A stretch of DNA of 6,902 nucleotides from Oscillospiraceae bacterium (GCA_003518885.1 DOXU01000240.1:1-6902); one strand, 5' to 3'. Shown: positions 1 to 6,251, numbered from the stretch's first letter. Numbers and translations: made by a program. Notes: generated by a model not told the origin, from the letters alone.

Positions 1-234
1 GTAGATCCCCTTACGCGCGATTTTATTATTGATACCATAAAGAATAACTTGGACCGAAAACATTCGTCCATACTGATCAGCACCCACCTGATTAATGACG
101 TAGAAGCTCTATTTGACGATGTGATTATCTTGTATGAGGGGAAAGTACTGGTTTGGGCATCCGTTAAAGAATTGAAAGCAAAATATCAAATGCCCTTGGA
201 AGAAATTTTCAAGGAGGTCATTCGACATGCTTAA
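1..234 (+). CDS. ABC transporter ATP-binding protein, C-terminal part (5' end outside window)
   Basis: This is the last 77 residues of a cytoplasmic ATPase subunit; the reading frame is open from base 1, so the start lies outside the window. The visible part begins at the D-loop (V-D-P-L-T), which follows Walker B in ABC ATPases, and continues to the H-loop (I-S-T-H, with the switch histidine) and the usual D-V-E-x-L-F-D-D-V-I-I-L-Y-E-G-K-V tail. The short C-terminal extension (P-L-E-E-I-F-K-E-V) is typical of ATPases paired with ABC-2-type permeases in Bacillota. Walker A, the signature motif and Walker B are not in the window, so activity cannot be judged. The stop codon overlaps the start of the permease gene by 8 bp, so the two are surely co-transcribed and probably translationally coupled. 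The substrate is unknown. Confidence 0.93.
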   Translation, partial: VDPLTRDFIIDTIKNNLDRKHSSILISTHLINDVEALFDDVIILYEGKVLVWASVKELKAKYQMPLEEIFKEVIRHA

Positions 235-1021
235 AAAGCAAATCGCCATCGATTTTAGAAATCATTTTCTTTTCTTTATCGGCCTAACTGTTATAAACGT
301 CGTTCTGATTCTCCTCCAGCTTGTCCCCCATATGACGATGATTGGCGATTACCTGTATCCGTTTTATCAGATGATTGCCTTTACTCTGCTGATTCTGTAC
401 ATCTTCATCAGTCTTTATCGCGACTTCTATCTAGGGAAAGATCTCTTGCTTCTCACAATTCCTTTAAGCGAATCTAAATCCTTATTTGCCAAGTTTATTG
501 TTTATTTCAGCGGGTTTATGCTGCTATGGGGTTCCTCCCTTTTGGCTGTATTTTTGCTTAAAACGGGATTATATGCCACAGCAATTGCGCATTCTCAACA
601 TATCGCCTCAGGGATTGCCTATTTATTCGTCAGTCGAATTGCCGGTGCACTGTGTGGAATTGGCATTCTGTTCATTTGCCTGGGAATCGCCCGCTTATTC
701 AGAAAACGTATCATCAGTTACTTCTTTATTTTAATCGTCTTCGTCGCCATCATGATCGCACTGGGATTCTTGATTTTAAATAGCAACGGGTGCATTCACG
801 CAGGCACACAGTGGTCAATTGGCATTAATACAGGGGCGCACGTTTATAATCAATACATTGGATTTATTCCTGTTATGATTTTTCCCTCCAAAAACACAAA
901 CGATATTGCCACAACAATCAACTGGTTAAATGTCATGCAAAACGCATTGCTCGCTTGCGCCACCTATTGCCTCACCTATCTTCTCTTTAAATTTAAAAAA
1001 TATGATTATATACAAAAGTAA
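227..1021 (+). CDS. ABC-2-type transporter permease, six-helix membrane protein
   Basis: This 264-residue integral membrane protein is the likely partner of the ATPase encoded just upstream. Hydrophobic segments near residues 13-33, 44-64, 88-111, 134-155, 162-184 and 235-254 suggest six transmembrane helices. The loop between helices 2 and 3 has the T-x-P-x-S-x(5)-K pattern (LTIPLSESKSLFAKF) often seen at that place in ABC-2 permeases of Bacillota. A longer stretch before the last helix (about residues 187-232) is probably extracytoplasmic. The ATG is supported by AAGGAGG at 211-217, nine bases upstream, and by the 8-bp overlap with the ATPase gene. A strong terminator follows, so this is the last gene of its operon. 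No sequence feature reveals whether it exports a lipid, a peptide or an antibiotic. Confidence 0.85.
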   Translation: MLKKQIAIDFRNHFLFFIGLTVINVVLILLQLVPHMTMIGDYLYPFYQMIAFTLLILYIFISLYRDFYLGKDLLLLTIPLSESKSLFAKFIVYFSGFMLLWGSSLLAVFLLKTGLYATAIAHSQHIASGIAYLFVSRIAGALCGIGILFICLGIARLFRKRIISYFFILIVFVAIMIALGFLILNSNGCIHAGTQWSIGINTGAHVYNQYIGFIPVMIFPSKNTNDIATTINWLNVMQNALLACATYCLTYLLFKFKKYDYIQK

Positions 1022-1066
1022 TTTTTAGCCTCTTATAATACAATAAAAACACACCTATTCAAAAGT

Positions 1067-1108
1067 AAGACTCCTGAACAAATTTCGTGTTTAGGAGTCT
1101 TGTTTTAT
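1067..1108 (+). terminator. Rho-independent terminator of the ABC transporter operon
   Basis: A 13-bp stem (1067-1079 pairing with 1089-1101, one G-T pair) encloses a 9-base loop. It is followed by a T-rich tract, G-TTTT-A-TT. It lies 45 bases after the permease stop and closes the + strand operon. The opposite strand has only a short T run, so it is not a convincing terminator for the convergent lipoprotein gene. Confidence 0.9.
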
Positions 1109-1276
1109 TCTATGTTCAATGATAAGGCACGCGAAATGCTCTAGAAATCAGCCCCATAAATTTCAAATTACTTTCATCAAAAACTTTCTAGACATAAGCT
1201 TATATTTCACTATCGTACACACCTCAATTATGCCCAAAAACGCAATCTGACCATTCCTAAGGCGCGCACTTTTAAT
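1109..1276. other. Intergenic stretch between convergent genes, nothing recognised
   Basis: This AT-rich stretch separates the ABC operon terminator from the 3' end of the lipoprotein gene. I find no credible open reading frame (the best + strand candidate is 10 codons) and no repeat. I also see no clear terminator hairpin for the minus-strand lipoprotein gene. Confidence 0.5.
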
Positions 1277-2029
1277 TTATTGATAAATCAATGGAACACC
1301 AGGACAAAGCATTCCATATTTATTTTTAGAAGGGTTAAACCGATAAACAACACCCGTTTCTTTTGTGACCAAACAATTGTTCTCATTTCCATTTTCCACA
1401 GCAGTATAGGAATAGCAGTCCTGTCCTGCATATTGCGTGTCTGCGTTACGACGAATATCTAATATCGGAAACGCCGAATCCAATGAGTAAGGATATTCCT
1501 TCAATGCCTCTCTTACAATCTCCTCCGCGCCTTCCTCGGGAATGACACCCATGCTAGCCACTTGAAAGGCACGTGTATTATGAATCATGTTTTCCACATC
1601 AACCGTATCGCTTATGCCCGTCAAAGTTGCCCCCCAATCAAGCAAAAAGACATATTTTGCATTTCTTGCCCGAAGCTCCAGACGGGGTTGTGCTCCTTTA
1701 ACTGTAAACTCGTTGTTTTGTAAGGCATTCCATTGCTGAACAGTGAAAATTCGGACAACAATACCTGTCACTTTGACTTCATTAGTCGCCTTACGAAAAC
1801 GAACACCCGGCCCACTTTCCCCATTACTGGCTGTCCAGCCTTCTGAAGTAGTTTTATGATTCTTCCACTCACTGGTGAAATTAATTTTGAATCCGTGTTG
1901 ATCATCATGATAGACACCGCCAGCACCATAATCCGTAGAAGGAGGCCTTGTCTTGGCACTACACCCAGCAGTCAATAATACCACCAAAGCAACTAGGACA
2001 ATAGACAACTTACGTAATTTCAATTTCAT
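1277..2029 (-). CDS. Predicted lipoprotein of unknown function
   Basis: The protein has 250 residues from the ATG at 2029. Its N-terminus is a classic lipoprotein signal: basic M-K-L-K-L-R-K, a hydrophobic run at about residues 9-19, then the lipobox L-T-A-G-C with Cys23 as the predicted lipidated residue. The mature protein would be anchored to the outer face of the cytoplasmic membrane. After a short Ser/Pro/Thr linker comes a segment H-G-F-K-I-N-F-x-x-E-W-K, which resembles the first strands of PsbP-like secreted domains; this is only a resemblance. The C-terminal part has cysteines that could form disulfides (for example in G-Q-D-C-Y-S-Y and E-N-N-C-L-V). An in-frame TTG at 2041 would add four residues, but no Shine-Dalgarno sequence lies before it. 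The ATG has the purine-rich GAAAGAAGAA directly upstream, itself a weak site. No promoter of its own is evident. Confidence 0.8.
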   Translation of the reverse strand: MKLKLRKLSIVLVALVVLLTAGCSAKTRPPSTDYGAGGVYHDDQHGFKINFTSEWKNHKTTSEGWTASNGESGPGVRFRKATNEVKVTGIVVRIFTVQQWNALQNNEFTVKGAQPRLELRARNAKYVFLLDWGATLTGISDTVDVENMIHNTRAFQVASMGVIPEEGAEEIVREALKEYPYSLDSAFPILDIRRNADTQYAGQDCYSYTAVENGNENNCLVTKETGVVYRFNPSKNKYGMLCPGVPLIYQ

Positions 2030-2060
2030 TTCTTCTTTCAAATGGGTGATCTAACAAAGC

Positions 2061-2097
2061 AAAAAGACGACTTACCCTAATAGATAAGTCGTCTTTT
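2061..2097 (-). terminator. Terminator hairpin directly after tRNA-Thr
   Basis: A perfect 13-bp inverted repeat (2062-2074 with 2085-2097) has a 10-base loop. Read on the minus strand, its 3' arm ends in a run of five T. The first paired base is the A of the encoded CCA, so the hairpin abuts the tRNA 3' end. Because the arms are AAAA/TTTT-ended, it could act in both directions. Only about 30 bases separate it from the lipoprotein ATG. Confidence 0.88.
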
Positions 2098-2172
2098 GGA
2101 GCTGCTGACCAGATTCGAACTGGTGACCTGCGCATTACGAATGCGCTGCTCTACCAACTGAGCCACAGCAGC
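2097..2172 (-). tRNA. tRNA-Thr(CGT)
   Basis: A full cloverleaf can be folded on the minus strand. It has a 7-bp acceptor stem (GCTGCTG with CAGCAGC), a 4-bp D stem, a 5-bp anticodon stem (GCGCA with TGCGC) and a 7-base loop TTCGTAA, giving anticodon CGT at 2139-2137, which reads the threonine codon ACG. The variable loop is AGGTC and the T arm is ACCAG-TTCGAAT-CTGGT. The discriminator base is T (2100) and the CCA end is encoded (2099-2097). The 73-base body plus CCA is the normal size, with no mismatch in any stem. Confidence 0.97.
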
Positions 2173-2195
2173 ACTCCGAATGAAGTTGCTTAGAT

Positions 2196-2224
2196 ATTAT
2201 AGCATGCTCTTTCCATGTCGTCAA
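2196..2224 (-). promoter_or_regulatory. Sigma-A-type promoter of tRNA-Thr
   Basis: On the minus strand the -35 box is TTGACG (2224-2219, five of six consensus bases) and the -10 box is TATAAT (2201-2196, perfect), separated by exactly 17 bases. Transcription would start near 2189, leaving a 5' leader of roughly 17 bases for RNase P to remove. This is the best promoter in the window. Confidence 0.92.
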
Positions 2225-2290
2225 GAACTAGAAAAAAGGAAAATACCCCTTACCCCGCATATAAGACCTGCACACTTCATGGAAAATATC

Positions 2291-3265
2291 CTATTTATCC
2301 AAATATTCCTTGGCTATTTTATCAGCCAAAGTATAAGGATCCGTTTCCTTCTTTACTAGTCGATCGATCATCTGCTCCATTTCGCCATCAGCATAAAGTT
2401 TATCCACTACTGGCTGAAAGATTCTGCTCCACAATGCTTCCTTCAACTCCGCTTCTATTTTGTGCTGTGCCTTGTTTGCTAGAAGATGATTCTTGATCAA
2501 ATATTCATAATGTTCATCCAATTTTTCGCGCAAGGTCTCCACACTTTGTTGGAACTTATCGTGATCGTTCAGATTTTCCACCATAACAATAGGTACTTTC
2601 CATCTGCGTTCCGGTGCCTCCTTGTTAGAAGGAGAGGAAGCCAGCATCGCCGATATTTCGCGATAGAGCTTTTGAGCACCATCACGATTGGCTTTATTGA
2701 TTACAAAGATATCTGCAATTTCCATAATGCCAGCCTTTATTGTCTGCACCTCATCCCCCATACCGGGCACCAGAACAACAACAACTGTGTGGGCGTGGTC
2801 AATAATATCCACTTCCTGTTGTCCCACTCCACAGGTTTCTACTAAAATCCTATCCTTACCCATGGCTTCCATAATCTGAACTGCCTCACCGGCCGCCTTA
2901 GAGAGACCACCGGCCGAACCACGTGCTGACAGGCTGCGCATAAACACTTTTCTATCTGTCGCATGCTGAACCATACGAATACGGTCCCCCAAGATGGCAC
3001 CACCGGAAAATGGACTGCTAGGATCAACTGCTAGTACCCCAATCGTTTTATCTAATTTACGGTACGCAGTAATCAAACCATCAGTCAACGTACTTTTCCC
3101 CGCTCCCGGCGAACCAGTAAATCCAATAACGTGTGTATCCTTCTTTACGGTAAAGAGTTCCCGCATCACATCGTCTGTACCCGGCATTTGATCTTCGATA
3201 TTACGGATAAGATGAGATGCTGAACGCACATCGCCTTCTATAATTCGTTTACTCAATTCCTTCAT
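2291..3265 (-). CDS. meaB: MeaB/ArgK-family GTPase, B12-mutase chaperone
   Basis: This 324-residue G3E-family GTPase (bacterial counterpart of human MMAA) uses GTP hydrolysis to gate adenosylcobalamin loading and to protect or repair the acyl-CoA mutase. The P-loop is G-S-P-G-A-G-K-S at residues 51-58. The D-P-S-S-P-F-S-G-G-A-I-L-G-D-R segment (81-95) and E-T-C-G-V-G-Q-Q-E-V (143-152) are the conserved switch regions of the family. The guanine-specificity motif, normally N-K-x-D, reads N-K-A-N at 190-193, an unusual Asp-to-Asn change. The C-terminal third is helical, as in MeaB dimerisation arms. Length is normal. Only 2 bases separate its ATG from the small mutase subunit's stop, with GAGGG just upstream inside that gene, so it is the last gene of the mutase operon. 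The symbol follows the family; argK is a historical misnomer. Confidence 0.95.
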   Translation of the reverse strand: MKELSKRIIEGDVRSASHLIRNIEDQMPGTDDVMRELFTVKKDTHVIGFTGSPGAGKSTLTDGLITAYRKLDKTIGVLAVDPSSPFSGGAILGDRIRMVQHATDRKVFMRSLSARGSAGGLSKAAGEAVQIMEAMGKDRILVETCGVGQQEVDIIDHAHTVVVVLVPGMGDEVQTIKAGIMEIADIFVINKANRDGAQKLYREISAMLASSPSNKEAPERRWKVPIVMVENLNDHDKFQQSVETLREKLDEHYEYLIKNHLLANKAQHKIEAELKEALWSRIFQPVVDKLYADGEMEQMIDRLVKKETDPYTLADKIAKEYLDK

Positions 3266-3267
3266 TT

Positions 3268-3669
3268 TTAATCCCTCGGCGTAATATGTTCATTGAGCCA
3301 GTCAACTGTCGCCTGCATAGGCGTCCCTGGTGTAAAAATCGCCTGGATACCCGCTTTATGCAAAGAAGGCATATCCTTTTCCGGAATAATACCGCCGCCA
3401 AACACAACAATATCTTCTGCCCCATTTTGCTTCAAATCCTTAACCACTGCCGGAAACAAGGCATTATGTGCACCAGATAGGCAACTTAAACCCACAACAT
3501 CCACGTCTTCTTGAATCGCCGTTAGTGCGATTTCCTCCGGTGTTTGATGGCAGCCGGTATAGATCACTTCAAAACCTGCATCGCGAAAACATCTGGCCAA
3601 AACCTTGACTCCGCGGTCATGTCCATCCAGTCCAGGCTTAGCAAGTAATATACGAATTTTTCGATTCAT
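3268..3669 (-). CDS. icmB: Acyl-CoA mutase small subunit, cobalamin-binding (isobutyryl-CoA mutase IcmB-like)
   Basis: This 133-residue protein is a stand-alone B12-binding Rossmann-like domain, matching the small subunit of two-part mutases (IcmB or the archaeal-type mutase beta chain). The base-off/His-on motif D-x-H-x-x-G is at residues 15-20, with His17 the expected lower axial cobalt ligand. S-x-L is at 62-64, and the G-G-G turn at 91-93 completes the nucleotide-tail pocket. It would bind adenosylcobalamin and dock on the large subunit. The gene starts 19 bases after the large-subunit stop, with GGGAG about 12 bases before its ATG, and it nearly touches meaB. The B12 domain alone cannot separate methylmalonyl- from isobutyryl-CoA mutase, so the specific name rests on the partner's active site. 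Confidence 0.9.
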   Translation of the reverse strand: MNRKIRILLAKPGLDGHDRGVKVLARCFRDAGFEVIYTGCHQTPEEIALTAIQEDVDVVGLSCLSGAHNALFPAVVKDLKQNGAEDIVVFGGGIIPEKDMPSLHKAGIQAIFTPGTPMQATVDWLNEHITPRD

Positions 3670-3688
3670 TTATCTATTCAGCTCCCAA

Positions 3689-5371
3689 TTAATAAATCCC
3701 CGGATCACGATATTCTCCATAAACATCCCGATAGACGTCACAAATTTCCTGAACCGATACTTTATTTTTAACCGCTTCTATACAAAATGGCATTACATTT
3801 TTTCCCGTTTTACAGGCAGACTTCAAATCTTGTAAGCAGCTTTGTACCTTGCGATTATCACGACGTCTTTTTACATCCGCCAATTTTTTGAGCTGGGTTT
3901 CTTCGACGGTCTCGTCAATTTCAAGAATGGGAACAGCTGTTTTTTCCTTTTCATCCTTATACCTATTTACCCCAATCATCGTCTTTTCTTTGTCATCAAT
4001 TTGCTGCTGAAAGCGATAAGAGGCATCCGATATTTCCATCTGTGGAAATCCTTTTTCGATTGCTGGAATCATGCCACCCATATCATCAATTTTATGAATG
4101 TATTCCCATGCCTTTTCCTCCATCTCATTAGTCAGCGTCTCAATAAAATAAGAACCACCCAACGGATCGATTGTGTTGGTGACACCTGTCTCTTCTGCAA
4201 TGATTTGTTGTGTGCGCAAGGCAATCTGCACAGCCTGTTCGGAAGGCAAACACAGAACTTCATCCAATGAGTTAGTATGCAACGATTGTGTCCCACCTAA
4301 AACTGCAGACAATGCCTCCACTGCCGTCCGTACTACATTGTTATAAGGCTGCTGTGCTGTTAAGGAACACCCCGCTGTTTGCGTGTGAAAACGCATCCAT
4401 AATGAACGCGGATTTTTAGCATGAAACCGTTCTTTCATAATGCGCGCCCACATCCGCCGTGCCGCGCGTAACTTACAAATTTCCTCAAAGAAATCAATAT
4501 GTGCATCGAAAAAGAAGGACAAACGCGGCGCGAATTCATCCACATCCAGTCCCTTGCGACGAATGACATCTTCAACATACTCAATGCCGTCTCTTAAAGT
4601 AAACGCTAGCTCTTGCACTGCATTGGACCCGGCTTCACGGATATGGTACCCACTGATACTAACCGTGTTCCATTTGGGCACATATTTAGTTCCAAACTCA
4701 ATGGTGTCACTAATTAATTTGACCGATGGTTCTGGAGGGCAAAGAAATGTTTTTTGCGCAATAAATTCCTTAAGCATATCATTCTGGATTGTCCCGCTGA
4801 TTTTGGTAAGGGGAACACCCTGCTGTTCTGCACAAGCGCAATACATTGCCCAAAGAACGGTAGCCGGTGGATTAATTGTCATGGAAGTACTAATTTTCCC
4901 CAAAGGAATACCTTCCACGAGTTCTTGAAAATCTTCAATTGTATCAATTGCTACGCCGCACCTTCCGCATTCCCCCATCGCTTTAGGTGAATCGGTATCA
5001 TAGCCCATCAGTGTTGGCATATCAAATGCTGCACTTAGGCCGGTTTGCCCAGTAGTAAGAAGATATTTCCATCTTTTATTTGTCTCGGCTGCAGTTCCCA
5101 TTCCAGAAAACATCCGAAACGTCCAATTTCTTCCTCGATAACCTGTGGGCTGATTGCCGCGAAGAAACGGATATTGACCAGGATATCCGCTATCCTTTTC
5201 AAAGTCCATTTCCTTCATATCTTCGGGTCCATAGACCCTTTTTATCGGTAAATTAGAAATTGTAGTCCAATCTTTTTTCTGATCAGCATGTTTCGAAACA
5301 GTTTCTTTAACCGCATCTTCCCATTTTCTTCGTAAAGCACCTGATTGTTCAAGTGTATCTTTATTAAACAA
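3689..5371 (-). CDS. icmA: Coenzyme B12-dependent acyl-CoA mutase large subunit; active site fits isobutyryl-CoA mutase (IcmA-like)
   Basis: This 560-residue catalytic subunit has the TIM-barrel substrate domain and no B12 domain, the size of IcmA-type and archaeal-type large chains. Family landmarks are clear: Y-P-F-L-R-G (67-72), T-G-Q-T-G-L-S-A-A-F-D-M-P-T (107-120), G-T-I-Q-N-D (193-198), S-I-S-G-Y-H (238-243, with the catalytic-site Tyr242 and His243), and R-F-H-T-Q-T-A-G (327-334). Against Propionibacterium MutB, Tyr89 aligns with Phe88 and Arg207 with Gln206. These two MutB residues hold the methylmalonyl carboxylate, and Phe plus Gln is the known isobutyryl-CoA mutase pair. Residue Ala115 argues against 2-hydroxyisobutyryl-CoA mutase, which has Asp there and Ile at the Phe site. 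The expected reaction is n-butyryl-CoA to isobutyryl-CoA and back. The start is TTG, supported by AGGAGG eight bases upstream; no ATG occurs before Met52. Automatic annotation would probably say methylmalonyl-CoA mutase. Confidence 0.93.
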   Translation of the reverse strand: MFNKDTLEQSGALRRKWEDAVKETVSKHADQKKDWTTISNLPIKRVYGPEDMKEMDFEKDSGYPGQYPFLRGNQPTGYRGRNWTFRMFSGMGTAAETNKRWKYLLTTGQTGLSAAFDMPTLMGYDTDSPKAMGECGRCGVAIDTIEDFQELVEGIPLGKISTSMTINPPATVLWAMYCACAEQQGVPLTKISGTIQNDMLKEFIAQKTFLCPPEPSVKLISDTIEFGTKYVPKWNTVSISGYHIREAGSNAVQELAFTLRDGIEYVEDVIRRKGLDVDEFAPRLSFFFDAHIDFFEEICKLRAARRMWARIMKERFHAKNPRSLWMRFHTQTAGCSLTAQQPYNNVVRTAVEALSAVLGGTQSLHTNSLDEVLCLPSEQAVQIALRTQQIIAEETGVTNTIDPLGGSYFIETLTNEMEEKAWEYIHKIDDMGGMIPAIEKGFPQMEISDASYRFQQQIDDKEKTMIGVNRYKDEKEKTAVPILEIDETVEETQLKKLADVKRRRDNRKVQSCLQDLKSACKTGKNVMPFCIEAVKNKVSVQEICDVYRDVYGEYRDPGIY

Positions 5372-5379
5372 ATGCCTTT

Positions 5380-5385
5380 CCTCCT
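5380..5385 (-). promoter_or_regulatory. Ribosome binding site that fixes the TTG start of the mutase large subunit
   Basis: A perfect AGGAGG on the minus strand sits 8 bases before the TTG at 5371. No in-frame ATG or GTG is close to this site, and the next in-frame ATG would remove 51 residues. The TTG start is therefore well supported. Confidence 0.85.
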
Positions 5386-5416
5386 GTTTGCCATTTGGGA
5401 ACGATCCATCTTTTAT

Positions 5417-5971
5417 TCAATATTCAATCCCCATTTGACCCACAATACCCTTATCGTAATGATGCCTAATCTGTGTGATCTCACTCACCATATCAGCTGC
5501 ATCCATAATTTTTTGAGTTGCATAACGGCCTGTCAATAACAAATGCAATTCCGGTGGCTTCCTTTTCATCAGTTCTAAAACTTCCGTTTCCGAGATAAGG
5601 TGAAAATCGACGGCCACATTAATCTCATCCAAAATCAACAAAAAATATTCCTGCGATTTCATGATTTCTTTGGCCTTTTTCAAACCCTTCTGAGCCAAAT
5701 CAAGATCGGATGGAGATGGATGTCCTTTTATAACAAAGCTATCCAAACCAGACTGAATAATCGTCAGGCCAGGCAAATATTTCTCCGTTGCTAGAATTTC
5801 TCCATATTTTCTTCTTTTCATAAATTGGATCATGCAAACCTGATACCCATGACCAATTGCGCGCAATGCCTGTCCAAAGGCAGAAGTTGTTTTTCCTTTT
5901 CCATCACCCGTAAGGACCATCACCAGCCCCTTTTTTTCAAATGATGTCTCCAATGCTTGTACAGCAGACAT
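5417..5971 (-). CDS. cobA: Cob(I)alamin/corrinoid adenosyltransferase, CobA/CobO/BtuR family
   Basis: This 184-residue cytoplasmic enzyme transfers the 5'-deoxyadenosyl group of ATP to cob(I)alamin or cob(I)yrinic acid a,c-diamide, making the cofactor the neighbouring mutase needs. It belongs to the P-loop (CobA/CobO/BtuR) class, not the PduO or EutT classes. The modified P-loop T-G-D-G-K-G-K-T-T is at residues 21-29, Walker B-like L-L-I-L-D-E-I-N at 111-118, L-T-G-R-Y-A at 146-151, and the C-terminal V-S-E-I-T-Q-I-R-H-H-Y-D-K-G motif at 162-175. Length matches the family. I chose the ATG at 5971 over a GTG at 5986 because AGAAGG lies 6 bases before the ATG and overlaps the GTG region. It is the first gene of the four-gene unit, 45 bases ahead of the mutase. 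Both salvage and de novo roles are possible; no other B12 synthesis gene is in view. Confidence 0.93.
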   Translation of the reverse strand: MSAVQALETSFEKKGLVMVLTGDGKGKTTSAFGQALRAIGHGYQVCMIQFMKRRKYGEILATEKYLPGLTIIQSGLDSFVIKGHPSPSDLDLAQKGLKKAKEIMKSQEYFLLILDEINVAVDFHLISETEVLELMKRKPPELHLLLTGRYATQKIMDAADMVSEITQIRHHYDKGIVGQMGIEY

Positions 5972-5977
5972 ACAATA

Positions 5978-5983
5978 CCTTCT
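5978..5983 (-). promoter_or_regulatory. Ribosome binding site that favours the ATG start of the adenosyltransferase
   Basis: AGAAGG on the minus strand lies 6 bases upstream of the ATG at 5971. Its position just inside the alternative GTG-started frame (5986) argues that translation begins at the ATG. Confidence 0.7.
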
Positions 5984-6067
5984 CACTCCATGTGCTTTAG
6001 GAATCGTTCCCCATTTTTAAGGCGACCTGATAGCTTGTTTGAATGATTTGCAAAATACTGATATTCT

Positions 6068-6096
6068 ATTTTAATACTTGAAACAGTGCGACGCAA
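6068..6096 (-). promoter_or_regulatory. Candidate promoter of the adenosyltransferase-mutase operon
   Basis: On the minus strand TTGCGT (6096-6091) and TAAAAT (6073-6068, five of six consensus bases) are separated by exactly 17 bases. Transcription would start near 6061, giving a leader of about 90 bases before the ATG at 5971. The -35 box is only a partial match, so this is a prediction. Confidence 0.45.
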
Positions 6097-6163
6097 TAGA
6101 TAATTTTTCCATGCACGCCTCAACCCAGGTGCTCTCTTGTCTAATTAAATAAACGGGGGCAGA

Positions 6164-6210
6164 CTTTTTTTATTCGTTTACCCATTTTGTCCATATGAAA
6201 ATAAAAAAAG
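6164..6210. repeat. 11-bp perfect inverted repeat upstream of the B12-mutase operon
   Basis: CTTTTTTTATT at 6164-6174 is the exact reverse complement of 6200-6210, with a 25-base spacer. The arms are almost pure A/T, so it could be chance in AT-rich DNA. It could also be an operator or a leader RNA stem between the two candidate promoters. Confidence 0.5.
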
Positions 6211-6221
6211 GGCTCACTTTA

Positions 6222-6251
6222 ACTATACCATAGAAAGCAAAAAACGGGCAA
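6222..6251 (-). promoter_or_regulatory. Alternative upstream promoter with extended -10 element
   Basis: On the minus strand TGGTATAGT (6230-6222) fits the TGn-extended -10 pattern. A weak -35, TTGCCC (6251-6246), stands 18 bases upstream of the TATAGT hexamer, inside the ferredoxin terminator stem. If used, it would give a leader of about 245 bases that includes the 11-bp inverted repeat. The support is pattern only. Confidence 0.28.

Noticed and set aside
1109..1276. Small gene or RNA between the ABC operon and the lipoprotein gene
   Set aside because: Only very short open frames occur and I found no promoter-terminator pair or stable fold by eye.
2030..2041. TTG start at 2041 for the lipoprotein
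   Set aside because: No Shine-Dalgarno sequence precedes it, and the ATG four codons later gives a standard basic lipoprotein signal peptide.
3842..4928. Long + strand open frames (3842-4270 and 4440-4928) antisense to the mutase gene
   Set aside because: They lie wholly inside a strongly conserved minus-strand gene, have no ribosome binding site or recognisable domain, and their composition looks like a reverse-strand shadow.
3689..5371. Naming the large subunit methylmalonyl-CoA mutase (mutB/mcmA)
   Set aside because: The carboxylate-binding Tyr and Arg are replaced by Phe88 and Gln206, the isobutyryl-CoA mutase pair, so the usual name is probably wrong in substrate although right in family.
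3689..5371. 2-hydroxyisobutyryl-CoA mutase or pivalyl-CoA mutase
   Set aside because: The hydroxyisobutyryl enzyme has Ile at the Phe site and an Asp where this protein has Ala115. The pivalyl enzyme is reported to have smaller residues at both sites; Phe plus Gln fits neither.
5972..5986. GTG start at 5986 for the adenosyltransferase
   Set aside because: The Shine-Dalgarno AGAAGG lies between this GTG and the ATG at 5971 and is well spaced only for the ATG.
6021..6164. Pieces resembling a cobalamin riboswitch upstream of the adenosyltransferase (CTGCCCCCG near 6154-6162 and a GGTCGCC-ended segment at 6021-6036, minus strand)
   Set aside because: The CTGCCCCCG piece is not followed by the conserved GCAACTG. 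The supposed B12 box lacks most consensus bases, and the other core stems are absent. A covariance search with RF00174 would settle it.
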